A DNA stretch of 64,000 nt, taken from contig NZ_FTMJ01000001.1 in NCBI RefSeq assembly GCF_900156095.1, positions 496,001 through 560,000 of the forward strand, written 5' to 3'. This stretch comes from Aeromonas sp. RU39B (GTDB lineage Bacteria; Pseudomonadota; Gammaproteobacteria; Enterobacterales; Aeromonadaceae). The notes beneath the pieces are model-generated. The model saw nothing but the letters and a program-made list of their open reading frames with translations. It did no database searches and was not told where the DNA came from. Shown here piece by piece: positions 26,073 through 35,742 of the stretch. The translations under genes were made by a program, and so were the position numbers. Each line of letters starts with the position of its first letter. The stretch's first letter is position 1.

Positions 26073-27653
26073 TTAGGCGCTGACGGTTTCTGCTTTGGCA
26101 CTGGTCGGTGCCGGGGTGCGAATGAGGTAGTCAAACGCACCGAGCGCAGCGGTGGCACCGGCACCCATCGAGATGATGATCTGCTTGAACGGTGCGGTCG
26201 TGGCGTCACCCGCAGCGTAGACACCCGGCAGCGAGGTGGCACCCTTGGTGTCGATCTCGATCTCGCCAAAACGGGTCAGGGTAATGTCGCTGCCCTTGAG
26301 GAACTCGGTGTTTGGCACCAGACCAATCTGTACGAAGATACCGGCCAGTTCGACCTGTTTGATCTCACCGGTCGTGCGATCTTCGTAGGTCAATCCGGTC
26401 ACCTTGGCGCCATCACCCAGCACTTCGGTGGTACGGGCGCTCATAATGATCTCGACGTTTGGCAACGAGCGGGCCTTCTTCTGCAGCACTTCGTCGGCGC
26501 GCAGAGTATCGGCAAACTCCAGCACGGTGACGTGCTCGACAATGCCGGCCAGATCGATGGCGGCTTCAATCCCGGAGTTACCACCGCCGACCACGGCGAC
26601 GCGCTTGCCCTTAAAGAAGGGGCCATCGCAGTGCGGGCAGTAGGCCACACCCTTGGTGCGATACTCCACTTCACCCGGCACATTCAGATCGCGCCAGCGG
26701 GCACCGGTCGCCAGGATCACCGAGCGGCTCTTGAGGGTGGCGCCAGAGTTGAGGGCCACTTCCACATAATCACCCTTGGTGACCGTCGCCACCCGTTGCT
26801 CGGTGATGATATCGACACCGTATTGTTTGACGTGTTGCTCGAGACTGGCGGCCAGCTTGGGGCCTTCGGTGTAGGGCACAGAGATAAAGTTCTCAATCCC
26901 CATGGTGTCCATCACCTGACCACCAAAACGCTCGGCAACAATGGCGGTACGAATGCCTTTACGTGCGGCATAAATCGCTGCCGAGGCGCCAGCAGGGCCA
27001 CCGCCGACCACCAGCACATCATAGGGTGCGCGCTCGCTCAGCTCCGCCGCTTTACGCTCACTGGCACCGCTGTCGACCTTGGCCAGGATCTCTTCGAGGG
27101 TGGTGCGGCCGTGGCTAAACGGTTGACCGTTCAGGTAAACATTCGGCACAGCCATGATTTGGCGCTCGTTCACTTCGTCCTGGAACAGGGCACCATCGAT
27201 CATCACGTGAGTGATGTTCGGGTTGAGGGTCGCCATCAGGTTCAGCGCCTGCACCACGTCCGGGCAGTTGTGGCAGGAGAGCGAGATATAGGTCTCGAAG
27301 TGGAACTCGCCCTTCAGATTTTTGATCTGCTCCAGCACGGCCGGGTCGGCCTTGGAGGGGTGACCGCCGCTTTGCAGCAAGGCCAGAACCAGCGAGGTAA
27401 ATTCGTGTCCCATCGGGATGCCGGCAAAGTGCACACGCGGAGCTTGCCCTTGCGGGGCGATGCTCATGGAAGGCTTGCGAGCAGCATGACCGGTGGTCAG
27501 GGTAATCTTGGGCGACATGCCGCTGATCTCTTCGGCCAGCGCCAGCAGTTCGGCGGATTTGTCGCTTTCATTGCCGGTCACGCTGATCTCGATCGGATTG
27601 ACAATGTACTGCAGATAAGTGTTGAGCTGTTGCTTGAGATTGGTATCCAACAT
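26073..27653 (-). CDS. ahpF: Alkyl hydroperoxide reductase subunit F
   Basis: A 526-residue flavoprotein disulfide reductase that passes electrons from NADH to AhpC. The N-terminal thioredoxin-like module holds the redox pair CHNC (near residue 128) and the C-terminal thioredoxin-reductase module has [10 protein letters not shown], the catalytic CPHCD and the NAD site [10 protein letters not shown]. The start is the ATG at 27653 (MLDTNLK, as in E. coli AhpF) with AAGGA 9 bases upstream. It follows ahpC, separated by a strong intercistronic hairpin. Confidence 0.95.
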   Translation of the reverse strand: MLDTNLKQQLNTYLQYIVNPIEISVTGNESDKSAELLALAEEISGMSPKITLTTGHAARKPSMSIAPQGQAPRVHFAGIPMGHEFTSLVLALLQSGGHPSKADPAVLEQIKNLKGEFHFETYISLSCHNCPDVVQALNLMATLNPNITHVMIDGALFQDEVNERQIMAVPNVYLNGQPFSHGRTTLEEILAKVDSGASERKAAELSERAPYDVLVVGGGPAGASAAIYAARKGIRTAIVAERFGGQVMDTMGIENFISVPYTEGPKLAASLEQHVKQYGVDIITEQRVATVTKGDYVEVALNSGATLKSRSVILATGARWRDLNVPGEVEYRTKGVAYCPHCDGPFFKGKRVAVVGGGNSGIEAAIDLAGIVEHVTVLEFADTLRADEVLQKKARSLPNVEIIMSARTTEVLGDGAKVTGLTYEDRTTGEIKQVELAGIFVQIGLVPNTEFLKGSDITLTRFGEIEIDTKGATSLPGVYAAGDATTAPFKQIIISMGAGATAALGAFDYLIRTPAPTSAKAETVSA

Positions 27654-27694
27654 CTTCAAAGTTCCTTTATCAAGATTCAGTGCGCCGGAAACGG

Positions 27695-27718
27695 GACCGG
27701 CCCATGAGTGGGCCGGTC
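27695..27718 (-). terminator. Intercistronic hairpin between ahpC and ahpF
   Basis: GACCGGCCCA and TGGGCCGGTC form a perfect 10-base-pair stem with a TGAG loop in the 85-base gap. No real T-run follows on the minus strand (CCGTTTCCGG), so it may be an attenuator or an mRNA-stabilising end for ahpC rather than a full terminator. Confidence 0.6.
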
Positions 27719-27738
27719 ACGATGGATGCAAGGGAGGC

Positions 27739-28305
27739 TTAGATCTTGCCTACCAGGTCCAGGGACGGCGCCAGAGTGGCTTCGCCTTCCTTCCACTTGG
27801 CCGGGCAAACTTCACCCGGGTGGGAGGCAACGTATTGGGCAGCCTTGACCTTGCGCAGCAGTTCCAGTGCGTCACGGCCGATACCACCGGCGTTGATTTC
27901 AACGATTTGGATAACGCCTTGCGGGTCAATCACGAAGGTACCGCGGTCAGCCAGACCGGCTTCTTCGATCATCACGCCGAAGTTGCGGGTGATGGTGCCG
28001 GTCGGGTCACCGATCATCGGATACTGGATCTTTTTGATGGTGTCGGAAGTGTCGTGCCACGCCTTGTGGGTGAAGTGGGTGTCGGTGGAGACAGAGTAGA
28101 TTTCCACACCCAGCTTCTGGAATTCGGCGTAGTTGTCCGCCAGGTCGCCCAGCTCGGTCGGGCAGACGAAGGTGAAGTCAGCCGGGTAGAAGAACACGAC
28201 GGACCACTTGCCCTTCAGGTCAGCGTCGGAAACCTGGACGAACTTGCCATTGTGATAGGCGGTAGCGTTGAACGGCTTGATTTCGGTGTTGATATAGGTA
28301 GACAT
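27739..28305 (-). CDS. ahpC: Alkyl hydroperoxide reductase subunit C (2-Cys peroxiredoxin)
   Basis: A 188-residue typical 2-Cys peroxiredoxin that reduces hydrogen peroxide and organic peroxides. The peroxidatic Cys is in [11 protein letters not shown] (near residue 48) and the resolving Cys in GEVCPAKW (near residue 167). The start ATG at 28305 is preceded by AAGGAG. It is first in an ahpC-ahpF transcript. The upstream region is likely under OxyR, but only a degenerate match (ATAG...CCAT...CTAT) is seen near 28380-28430. Confidence 0.96.
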   Translation of the reverse strand: MSTYINTEIKPFNATAYHNGKFVQVSDADLKGKWSVVFFYPADFTFVCPTELGDLADNYAEFQKLGVEIYSVSTDTHFTHKAWHDTSDTIKKIQYPMIGDPTGTITRNFGVMIEEAGLADRGTFVIDPQGVIQIVEINAGGIGRDALELLRKVKAAQYVASHPGEVCPAKWKEGEATLAPSLDLVGKI

Positions 28306-28534
28306 GCTCAGGGCTCCTTGGTCGATGTCTTTCGTTGATTTCTGCTCTGTTCAAGCATTGCTGCTTAACTGGTTGCCAATATAGCCCGTTTTCTCAATCG
28401 AACAAAATGGCAATTTCCTATCGCTTAAATCACTTTTTTAGATTAGGCGTCCACTCTCCTGCAGACCGCCCTGTCTCCGAGGAGGCATTACAATAGTCTC
28501 GAGCGAGGCACATTACCATGCGCCAAGTCACAGA

Positions 28535-29170
28535 TTAATCGTGGATTGAATTCGGTGCGTCTTCTGCGCAGCGCAGCGTGTGATAACCGCTCACAACCCG
28601 ACTGATGGTGGTTAGCAGGCAGAGCAGGGCAAAGCCATAGGCGAGCAGCGCAAACCACTCGGGCCACAGGCACATGAGCATAAACAGGGCCATGGTTTCA
28701 CTGCCCTCGGTCAGGCCGCCCAAATAATAGAGGGATTTATAGCGATGCTGCTGGGTGAGGCCCCGTTTGCCGGCCATCACCGCAAAGGCCAAGAAACTGG
28801 CGGCGGTGCCCATAAAGCTGGTGAGCAGCGTTGCTGCCGCCAGCGCATTGTCAGCCGGGCTGGCCAGGGCGAAGCCCAGAACCACGCTGGCGTAGAAGAT
28901 AAAATCGAGGGTGATATCAAGAAATCCCCCACTATCGCGCAGCCCCTGCTGGCGCGCCAGCGCACCATCGAGCCCGTCGCAGAGGCGATTGAGCGCAATG
29001 GCCAGCAGCGCCGCTTGATAGCAGTGCCAGGCCAGTAGCGGCACGGCGAGCATGCCGATGGCAAAGCCGGTGATAGTCACGGTATTGGCCTTGACGCCGC
29101 GCCGGCCGAGAAAGGCGGCGACCCGCGCCAGTGGGCGATAGGTCAAGGGTTGCAGGTAGCTATCAAGCAT
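28535..29170 (-). CDS. ynjF: CDP-alcohol phosphatidyltransferase family protein (YnjF-like)
   Basis: A 211-residue membrane protein with about 5-6 TM segments and the family signature DG-x2-AR-x8-G-x3-D-x3-D (DGLDGALAR, then GGFLDITLDF, near residues 65-90). It should transfer a phosphoalcohol from a CDP-alcohol, but the substrate of the YnjF branch is unknown. The start ATG at 29170 overlaps the end of the ABC ATPase gene by 8 bases; longer readings upstream lie inside that gene. It ends the ynj-like operon, as ynjF does in E. coli. Confidence 0.85.
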   Translation of the reverse strand: MLDSYLQPLTYRPLARVAAFLGRRGVKANTVTITGFAIGMLAVPLLAWHCYQAALLAIALNRLCDGLDGALARQQGLRDSGGFLDITLDFIFYASVVLGFALASPADNALAAATLLTSFMGTAASFLAFAVMAGKRGLTQQHRYKSLYYLGGLTEGSETMALFMLMCLWPEWFALLAYGFALLCLLTTISRVVSGYHTLRCAEDAPNSIHD

Positions 29171-29816
29171 GCGGCGTCTCCCAAGATCCTGTGAGCTGCA
29201 CGATGTCAGCAGGCGCATCGTTGGGATCATGGGTGACCATGAGCACCGGGATCTGCTGCGTTTGCGCGAACACCCAGCGGCGAAAGGCTGCGCGAAGCGG
29301 CTGGTCGAGTTTAGAAAACGGCTCATCGAGCAGTAACGCCCGTGGCCGGGCCAGCAGGGCGCGCAGCACACTGATGCGGGCGCGCTCACCGCCGGAGATC
29401 TGGTGCGGCAGGCGCGTGGCCAGCGCCGATAGCCCAGCTTGCTCCAGTGCTGCGCTGACGCGTTCCATGCGCTCGCCCTTTCTGCCCGCTGCCGTGGCAA
29501 ACAGCAGGTTTTCGGCGACGGTCAGGTGCGCAAACAACAGGTCGTCTTGAAACAGCAAACCGATGCCGCGCCGCTCGATGGGCAGCTGATCAAACGGCTC
29601 GCCATCAAGATGCAGTGCACCCTGCCAGCTGACCGGTGCCAAGGTGTGCGTATCATGGCGCGGCAGCGAGCCGATAATGGCTGCAAGCAGCGAGCTTTTA
29701 CCGCAGCCGCTTGGCCCCATCAGGGTGAGCGGCGCGCCAGCACTGACCTGCAACGTAGGCAGATGCAGTAGCGGCGTGTGGTGGCGATAAATCGTAAAAG
29801 CAGTCAGCGTCAGCAT
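29163..29816 (-). CDS. ynjD: ABC transporter ATP-binding protein (YnjD-like)
   Basis: A 217-residue ABC ATPase with Walker A GPSGCGKSS (near residues 34-42), the Q-loop region LLFQDDLLFAHL, signature ISGGERARIS and Walker B ALLLDEPFSKLD. It energises the YnjBC-type importer encoded just upstream and overlaps the permease gene by 7 bases. Confidence 0.92.
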   Translation of the reverse strand: MLTLTAFTIYRHHTPLLHLPTLQVSAGAPLTLMGPSGCGKSSLLAAIIGSLPRHDTHTLAPVSWQGALHLDGEPFDQLPIERRGIGLLFQDDLLFAHLTVAENLLFATAAGRKGERMERVSAALEQAGLSALATRLPHQISGGERARISVLRALLARPRALLLDEPFSKLDQPLRAAFRRWVFAQTQQIPVLMVTHDPNDAPADIVQLTGSWETPHA

Positions 29817-31468
29817 GTTCGGCGCTCCAACGGATTCACTCTGCCTGGCAACCAGAGCGCCAGCGCAAAGCCAAGCAAGGGGATCAGGGTCTGCAACAAG
29901 CCATAGAGACCGGCTAGGCGGCGATTCAGGCCACTGCCAATCGCTACCGCTTCAGTGGTCAGGGTGATGATGCGGCCGCCCCCGAGCAAGAGCGTTGGCA
30001 AATATTGGGCGAGACTGACCGCCAAGCCAACCGCAAAGGCCGCCATCAGTGGGCGGATCAGAAGTGGCAACTTAATCCGCACTACGCTGCGCCAAGGGCT
30101 GGCCCCCAGGCTTTGCGCCGCTATCAGCAAACGCTGATCAAAACCCTGCCATGGGCCGTGCAGGCAAAGATAGACATAGGGAAAGACCCACAGAAGATGG
30201 CCGGCCAGCACAGTGCTAAATCCGGGCTCGATATTAAGCCGCGCCAGCGCCAACTCGATGCCAAGCAGCAGGCTCGCCTGAGGCAGCAGCAGCGGCAAAC
30301 AGATAAACCACAACGCCATCGGGCGGCGGGACTCGAGCTCTAGCAACGCCCAGATAAGCGCCAGCGTGGCGCTCAGCACCGCCAGCAGCAATGTCTGAGC
30401 AAGCAGTGGCCACACGCTGGCTAGGCTCTCTTGCCACAGCCGGGCCGTGACGCCTTGTGGCAGTAATGCCGGAAAAGGCCAGCGCCGAGCCAGCGACCAG
30501 AGCAGCAGCGCGGTCAGCACCAGCAGATAGATGCAGGTGATGGCCCGGGTGAACCCTGCGGGCCACTCATAATGGCGGGCGGTGCGGCGTATTCCATCGA
30601 GCCAGTAGCGCTTCATGGCGTGGCAATAGCCCCACTCCAGCGCGCGCAATATGCCAAGGACCAGCAGCGTCAGTGCCAGTAACAGCAGGGCGCCGCGATG
30701 AGCCAGCGGGTGGAGGGTGAGATCGGCGCTTTGGCTCCAGAGCCACAACTGCTGAGCCAGCACCGGCGGCGCGTCAGGCCCCAGCAGCAATGGCAAGTCG
30801 ACCACGCCGCAGCCATACGCCGCCACCGCAGCGAGCGGCAGACGCATAACCGGCCACAGCGATGGGATAAGTAAACGCCACCAGATCTGGGCAGGCGCAA
30901 AGCCCAGTGAACGTCCCACCATCAGTTGCCGGTTGATAGCCTGTTCGGGCAATCGGGCCAGCGCCATCAGCAGCAAAAATGGTAGCTCTTTGAGCAGCAG
31001 CACCACAATCAGCCCGCATCCCAGCGGGTCACGCAGGGTCTGCCAGTCAGGTGGTTGCGACCAGTTAAATAACTGCGCGGGCAGACGTAATAGCCAGCCC
31101 GACGGTGCCAGCATAAACGCCAACCCAACGGCAAACGCCACATGCGGCAGGGCTAACAGTGGTGAGAGTCGGCCACTTAGGCGAGTTAATGCAGCCGACC
31201 CCCAACCATGGGCCAGCAGAGCACACAGCAGAGCAAAGCCAAGCAGCGTAGAGGCCAGCGCTATCCAGCCGGTCAGCAGCACAGCGCGGAGGAGCCCCGG
31301 TGCCAGCAGCAGTGCCTGCCAGTCAGGGTAACTGCCATTGCCAAAGACGAGTGGTGCACTAACAGGCAGGGCGCCAAGTAGCAGTGCGCCAAGGCCAAGC
31401 AGCAGTGGCCCGCCCAGCCCCAGCAGGGTGAGCAGACGGACAAGGTGGGTCACTGGCGTGCCTGACAC
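29810..31468 (-). CDS. ynjC: ABC transporter permease (YnjC-like, double-length)
   Basis: A 552-residue permease with roughly 12 TM segments, twice the usual length: two fused BPD_transp_1 modules (about residues 50-270 and 330-540). EAA-type loops appear in each half (LPEQAINRQLMVGRSLGFAP and AAQSLGASPWRSVVRIKLP). The start is probably GTG at 31468. It closely follows the binding-protein gene. By analogy with iron or thiamine permeases of this fused type it imports a small solute; the substrate is unknown. Confidence 0.88.
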   Translation of the reverse strand: MSGTPVTHLVRLLTLLGLGGPLLLGLGALLLGALPVSAPLVFGNGSYPDWQALLLAPGLLRAVLLTGWIALASTLLGFALLCALLAHGWGSAALTRLSGRLSPLLALPHVAFAVGLAFMLAPSGWLLRLPAQLFNWSQPPDWQTLRDPLGCGLIVVLLLKELPFLLLMALARLPEQAINRQLMVGRSLGFAPAQIWWRLLIPSLWPVMRLPLAAVAAYGCGVVDLPLLLGPDAPPVLAQQLWLWSQSADLTLHPLAHRGALLLLALTLLVLGILRALEWGYCHAMKRYWLDGIRRTARHYEWPAGFTRAITCIYLLVLTALLLWSLARRWPFPALLPQGVTARLWQESLASVWPLLAQTLLLAVLSATLALIWALLELESRRPMALWFICLPLLLPQASLLLGIELALARLNIEPGFSTVLAGHLLWVFPYVYLCLHGPWQGFDQRLLIAAQSLGASPWRSVVRIKLPLLIRPLMAAFAVGLAVSLAQYLPTLLLGGGRIITLTTEAVAIGSGLNRRLAGLYGLLQTLIPLLGFALALWLPGRVNPLERRTC

Positions 31469-31474
31469 GGGATG

Positions 31475-32635
31475 TTACTGGCCGTAGCGGCGTGCCCACT
31501 CGCGCTCGAGCAGGGTCTGCCAGCTGGGATGGAGCTCGGCGCGGGCGGTAAAGCGCAGCGCCGGCAGAGTGCCTTTGGGCAAGTATTCGGGTTTGAGCAC
31601 GCTCGGATCGCCCCACATAGCGGGATCCGCCTTACGGGCCTGCGCCTCGGGGCTTAACAGGAAGTTGATCACCACCAGAGCCCCGGCGCGGGATGTCGCG
31701 TTAAAAGGGATCGCCAGAAAATGGGCATTGGTCAGCGCCCCTTTTTGCATCACCATCGCCTCGACCGTGGCCGGCAGCTCGCCGCTTTTTACCGCATAGG
31801 CCGCTTCTTGCGGGTTAAAACTGACTGCCATATCGAGCTCGCCATCATCGAGCAGTTGGCGGGTTTCGGCCGCGCCGGTCGGGAACAGCTTGCCTGAGCG
31901 CCACAGCGCCGGATGCAGGGCATCGAGCCAGTGCCACAGCGGCGCACTGACGCGCTTGAACGTGGCCGCATCGGCCGGTCGGTAGAGTGGCGCCGTGTCG
32001 TTGCTAAGATCGAGCAGCATCTGTTTTAGAAAGCTCGAGCCGTGAAATTGCGGCGGTTTGGGATAGGTAAAGCGGCCTGGGTGGGCCTTGGCCCAAGCCA
32101 GCAGAGCACTTGCGCTGGTGGGCAGCGCCGCAACGCGCGCCTTGTCGACCATCAAGTTAAACTGCGCCATGCCCCACGGGGCCTCCAGACCGTCGACCGG
32201 TACCGTGAAGTCCTTATCCAGAGGCAGCGTGTTATCAACCAGCGCCATGTTGGGCAGTTCTGCGGTGAAAGGGGCGCCCAGCAGATGATGCTCTTTGAGT
32301 GATTTGAAGTTGGCGCCGTTTACCCACAACAGATCGATGCTGCCGCCGCTGTTTTTACCCACGATTTTCTGTGCCTGCAGCGCGGCTACGCTCGGGGCAA
32401 TATCGGCCACTTTGACCGGCACCAAGGTGACGTCATAGCGCTGCTTGATGGTTTGCGCAGCCCACGCAAGATAGCGGTTCACCTCCTCACTGCCCCCCCA
32501 GGCGTGCAGGTAGACCTGCTCGCCGCGTGCGCTGTGCAGCGTTTTTTGCCAGGTGGGCGAGGCGTCATCCGCCGCCAGTGCGGGCAGAGCGCAGAGTAAG
32601 GCCAGAAGGCCAACCAAGTGATGGCGCAGGGTCAT
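31475..32635 (-). CDS. ynjB: ABC transporter substrate-binding protein (YnjB-like)
   Basis: A 386-residue periplasmic binding protein with a clear signal peptide (HHLVGLLALLCALPALA, cleavage after about residue 21). The mature protein begins with a region typical of YnjB (HAWGGSEEVNRYLAWA). The start ATG at 32635 has AAGGAG upstream. It is the ligand-recognition component of the YnjBCD importer. The ligand is not known for the family; fold resemblance is to the spermidine/thiamine/iron class. Confidence 0.9.
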   Translation of the reverse strand: MTLRHHLVGLLALLCALPALAADDASPTWQKTLHSARGEQVYLHAWGGSEEVNRYLAWAAQTIKQRYDVTLVPVKVADIAPSVAALQAQKIVGKNSGGSIDLLWVNGANFKSLKEHHLLGAPFTAELPNMALVDNTLPLDKDFTVPVDGLEAPWGMAQFNLMVDKARVAALPTSASALLAWAKAHPGRFTYPKPPQFHGSSFLKQMLLDLSNDTAPLYRPADAATFKRVSAPLWHWLDALHPALWRSGKLFPTGAAETRQLLDDGELDMAVSFNPQEAAYAVKSGELPATVEAMVMQKGALTNAHFLAIPFNATSRAGALVVINFLLSPEAQARKADPAMWGDPSVLKPEYLPKGTLPALRFTARAELHPSWQTLLEREWARRYGQ

Positions 32636-32638
32636 GAT

Positions 32639-33349
32639 TCACTCCTTGTTATCGGAAGGCGCTGTGGGTGTCTGGTGCGAAGGTGGCGGGCGGCGCAGTG
32701 TGCGTGCCATCAGTTTGCCTGCCCAGGGGAGAAGCGCCAATAGAGACAGCCCCAGCAGCAAGCCCGGTGAGAGAATATCGCCGGTGCTGGTCAGCTGCCC
32801 CAGCTCGCGCCCGGCCAGCACATAGACAAAGGTTGCGGGAAGCATGCCAAGCCAGCTGGCCCAGGCGTAGGTCAGCAGTGGCAAGCGGGTTAACCCCAGC
32901 AGCAGGTTAACCAGGAAAAAGGGAAACAGGGGCACCAGACGCAAGGTCAGCAGATAGGCTACCCCATCGCTGGCCAAGCCTTGATTGATGCGGGTCACGG
33001 CCTTGGCAAAGCGCCGGCTGACCCAATCGCGCAGCACATAACGCGCCGCCAGAAAGCTCAAGCTGGCTCCCAGCGTGCTGGCCAGCGAGACCATGATGAT
33101 GCCGGGGAGCCAGCCAAACAGAGCGCCGCCCGCGAGCGTTAACAGAGAGGCCCAGGGCAGGGAGAGTGCGGTGCTGACCACATAGAGCAGAAAAAACGTC
33201 CCGGCGGCGGTGATGAAATGGGCATCGACCCAGGCTTGCCACTGCGCGTGATGTTGCTGCAAGGCGCCCAGCGAGAGCCAGGAATCTGGCAACAGCAGTG
33301 AAAGCGCAGCGAGCGTGATCAGCAGCACCAACAGACCCATGCGCTTCAC
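32639..33349 (-). CDS. TVP38/TMEM64 (DedA-like) family membrane protein, YdjX/YdjZ-like
   Basis: A 236-residue inner-membrane protein with about 6 TM segments and the VTT-domain core (ALSLPWASLLTLAGGALFGW, residues about 60-80; then FLAARYVLRDWV and RLVPLFPFFLVNLLLG). The start is GTG at 33349, with GGAG upstream. E. coli has related ydjX and ydjZ genes in the same operon just upstream of ynjA. Members are proposed lipid scramblases, but no function is proven for this branch. It is co-transcribed with ynjA before it and ynjB after it. Confidence 0.85.
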   Translation of the reverse strand: MKRMGLLVLLITLAALSLLLPDSWLSLGALQQHHAQWQAWVDAHFITAAGTFFLLYVVSTALSLPWASLLTLAGGALFGWLPGIIMVSLASTLGASLSFLAARYVLRDWVSRRFAKAVTRINQGLASDGVAYLLTLRLVPLFPFFLVNLLLGLTRLPLLTYAWASWLGMLPATFVYVLAGRELGQLTSTGDILSPGLLLGLSLLALLPWAGKLMARTLRRPPPSHQTPTAPSDNKE

Positions 33350-33351
33350 GG

Positions 33352-33912
33352 TTACTCCTTGCGAGTAGGCTGCACCGGCAGCTGGCAGAACCCCTGCGGC
33401 GGAACGTCCAACGCTGCGTTAAATTTGGCCGACATGTTTTGAAAGGCGATAAGCCCGGTCAGCTCGACCATGGCATCGTCATCGAACCAGGTTTTCAGGC
33501 GCGCTGCCTGCTCATCGCTCACCCCATCCAGCCCGGTCATCGCTTCGGCGTACTCCAGCACCGCTCGCTCACGCTCATCAAACAGGGGGGCGTCGCGCCA
33601 ATTGCTGAGTGCTTCAACCTTGTCGCTGGAGCCGGCGCGTTTTATCAGGGTCATGGCGTTGATGTCGACGCAAAAGCGGCACCAGTTAAGCTGCGATACC
33701 CGCACGGTGACCAGCGAACGCAGCACCGGGTCGATGGGAGAGCGGCGGCGGTTGATCACGCCATATAAAGTGGCGACGGCAGCAAACAGGCGCGGCGAGC
33801 GTCCCCAGCATTTGCCGGGGATCAGCACCTGTCCGTAGTTACGTTGTTGCAGCCAGAAAAAAGGGCGGATAAACCAGGCATACTGATTATCGGGTTTGAG
33901 CGTGATACGCAT
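33352..33912 (-). CDS. ynjA: AhpD/CMD-like protein YnjA
   Basis: A 186-residue carboxymuconolactone-decarboxylase-fold protein with the AhpD redox motif CRFCVDIN (near residue 80), so a thiol-based peroxidase or disulfide-shuttle role is plausible. The start ATG at 33912 has AAGGAG 5 bases upstream; the GTG at 33918 overlaps that site and is unlikely. It is near the head of the ynj-like operon, 9 bases after the DUF1499 gene, and unlike the CMD protein at 3386 it retains both cysteines. Confidence 0.85.
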   Translation of the reverse strand: MRITLKPDNQYAWFIRPFFWLQQRNYGQVLIPGKCWGRSPRLFAAVATLYGVINRRRSPIDPVLRSLVTVRVSQLNWCRFCVDINAMTLIKRAGSSDKVEALSNWRDAPLFDERERAVLEYAEAMTGLDGVSDEQAARLKTWFDDDAMVELTGLIAFQNMSAKFNAALDVPPQGFCQLPVQPTRKE

Positions 33913-33921
33913 GATCACTCC

Positions 33922-34599
33922 TTAAGGTAGGCGGGCAGCGGCTTTGGGCTGGTGTTTTTCCAGTTCGCTGGCCAGCTCCTGCATAAATTTTTCAACCCGC
34001 GTTCGGTTGACACCAAGGTCGTGGCGACCGCTTCGCGAGGCCGAGCGCATGTCCACGCGCACTTTGGCGCCCATCTGTACGCGCAGGGCGATGTCATCCT
34101 GAAACCCGAACCAGAAGCTGGTGGCCACGGCCTGCAGGCCGGTGGGGGTGCGAATGGTCTGCCAGCCGTGGGCCTGCATCAGCTTTTCGGCAAGACCCAC
34201 CACCTCTTCGGGTAGCGCCGAGACGCTGAGCGGGCCGGGCATTACGCGCTCGGTGGCAAGTTGCCCCGGGTTGATCGCCAGATCATCAGCACTGCGCAGG
34301 CTATGGGCCCACGTCAGGGCCGGTGGATTGAGCGGGTCGGTACTGACGTCGTTTTCGATCGGCAGATAGAGGGCTTTGCCCGCCAGATAGAGAAATCCCA
34401 CGACCGGGATCAGCGCCGCCAGCAGTGTGAGCTTGGGACGGCGTAAGGGACGGCGCAGCAACAACCAGAACGCTGGCAACAACGAGAGCAGGCTACAGGC
34501 TACGCCCGTGGTCCAGGGCCAGATCTGCAGGCGACCGAGCAAGGGGCCACTTATCAGCAACAGTAAGGAGAGGATCGGAAGAAACAGATTGTCTGACAT
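33922..34599 (-). CDS. DUF1499 family membrane protein
   Basis: A 225-residue protein with three N-terminal hydrophobic segments (about residues 5-75) followed by a soluble DUF1499 domain. The C-terminal hallmark VRVDMRSASRSGRHDLGVN is present. The start is taken as ATG at 34599. Function is unknown. It is separated from ynjA by only a few bases and so appears to lead the ynj-like operon here, which is not the case in E. coli. Confidence 0.75.
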   Translation of the reverse strand: MSDNLFLPILSLLLLISGPLLGRLQIWPWTTGVACSLLSLLPAFWLLLRRPLRRPKLTLLAALIPVVGFLYLAGKALYLPIENDVSTDPLNPPALTWAHSLRSADDLAINPGQLATERVMPGPLSVSALPEEVVGLAEKLMQAHGWQTIRTPTGLQAVATSFWFGFQDDIALRVQMGAKVRVDMRSASRSGRHDLGVNRTRVEKFMQELASELEKHQPKAAARLP

Positions 34600-34711
34600 G
34601 CACAGGGTCTCGTCTGGAAGACCCTTAGGATACCTGTTAAGCGAGCGACATGCATCGCTTGCGCTGTTGCACAATGCAGTCAGACAGTGGAAGTCATTGC
34701 AAAATGCAATC

Positions 34712-34990
34712 TTAGCGGCGGTAGAGCACTTTTATCAGGTGAAAACCGAATTTGGTTCGCACCGGTCCCAGCACAGTCAGTAACTCGCCTTTAAACACGG
34801 CATCATCAAAGGCTTTGACCATATCGCCGCGGGAAAACTCGCCCAGATCGCCGCCCCGTTTACCGGATGGACAGGTGGAATGGCGCTTGGCCAGCTGTCC
34901 AAAATCGGCACCCTTGGCCAGTTTTTCCTTCAGAGCCAGACATTCACGTTCGGTCTTGACCAGAATGTGCAGGGCGCAGGCGGTTTTCAT
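34712..34990 (-). CDS. ppiC: Peptidyl-prolyl cis-trans isomerase C (parvulin)
   Basis: A 92-residue single-domain parvulin, the size of E. coli PpiC. Family motifs [45 protein letters not shown] and [12 protein letters not shown] are intact. It isomerises proline peptide bonds in the cytoplasm. The ATG at 34990 has an AGGAG site 8 bases upstream; a TTG at 34993 is less likely. Confidence 0.95.
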   Translation of the reverse strand: MKTACALHILVKTERECLALKEKLAKGADFGQLAKRHSTCPSGKRGGDLGEFSRGDMVKAFDDAVFKGELLTVLGPVRTKFGFHLIKVLYRR

Positions 34991-35081
34991 CAATCACTCC
35001 TGATGGCAGGGGCGGGGTGCCCCGGGGCCGCAAGAGTAGCGTAAAAGCAAGGAGACGTCAGGAGATTGTTGCGGCGCTGGC

Positions 35082-35453
35082 TTATTGAGTGGTCAGTCGG
35101 GCACGGGGGCGGGCTTGCCAGATCACTTCAAAGGCCAGTAATCCGTAAACGCACCAGACTGCAATCGGGTTCATCCAGGCACCGCCCATATCCATGATAG
35201 CCATGGGCGGCAACGCCAGCAGCAAGGTGGTCACGGGCAGACGCCAGGCAAAGGAGAGGGTTGTAGAGAAGCCAAGACCGACCAGCAGAAACAGACCAAA
35301 GGGCAGATTGATGGCGGTAAAGGCCAGAGCCTTTTCCCCCGGCATGCCGGTCAGCAGTGCCACCAGAGCACAGACGCAGGCCAGGAAAGTCAGAAATTCG
35401 ATGCGTTCAGCCACAAAATCGGCCATGCGCTCGGTACGCTCGCTCAGGGTCAT
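35082..35453 (-). CDS. Small membrane protein of unknown function
   Basis: A 123-residue protein with an N-terminal amphipathic stretch (about 20 residues) and 3-4 hydrophobic helices. It ends in a basic tail (RPRARLTTQ). The ATG at 35453 has AGGAG 8 bases upstream. I do not recognise a family. It stands alone between ppiC and tamA. The following 290-base gap (35454-35742) shows no gene. Confidence 0.7.
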   Translation of the reverse strand: MTLSERTERMADFVAERIEFLTFLACVCALVALLTGMPGEKALAFTAINLPFGLFLLVGLGFSTTLSFAWRLPVTTLLLALPPMAIMDMGGAWMNPIAVWCVYGLLAFEVIWQARPRARLTTQ

Positions 35454-35742
35454 TGTCACGTCTCCTAGGTTAAATCTGTGATGAGTATCGTACTTTTCTG
35501 TTCGGATTCTCAGCGGAATTAATCGATTGGTGCAACCGAGCTATTCGTAGCAGTTTGCAACGCGATGGTTTCTTGAGCACCCTGCGACAAAATCAGGCAA
35601 ACAGTGCGCCAAGTTGGTCAAAGCGGAACCATTTGCCCGCCATGCTGTCTGCCAGAATGGGCGGCTGTGATAGGATGGCTAGCAATGACGGTCAGGCCAG
35701 TGCGCGACAAGGCTGATAAAACGACAATAAACGGGTGAACAG

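Noticed and set aside
26532..27707. A 391-codon open frame opposite ahpF
   Set aside because: It is a shadow of ahpF with no ribosome-binding site or domain; ahpF has full catalytic motifs.
28380..28430. OxyR binding site before ahpC
   Set aside because: Only part of the ATAG-N7-CTAT tetrad pattern is present on the minus strand; too degenerate to list as a feature.
35454..35742. A gene or RNA between the small membrane protein and tamA
   Set aside because: No ribosome-binding site with an open frame and no stable hairpin with a T-run was visible.
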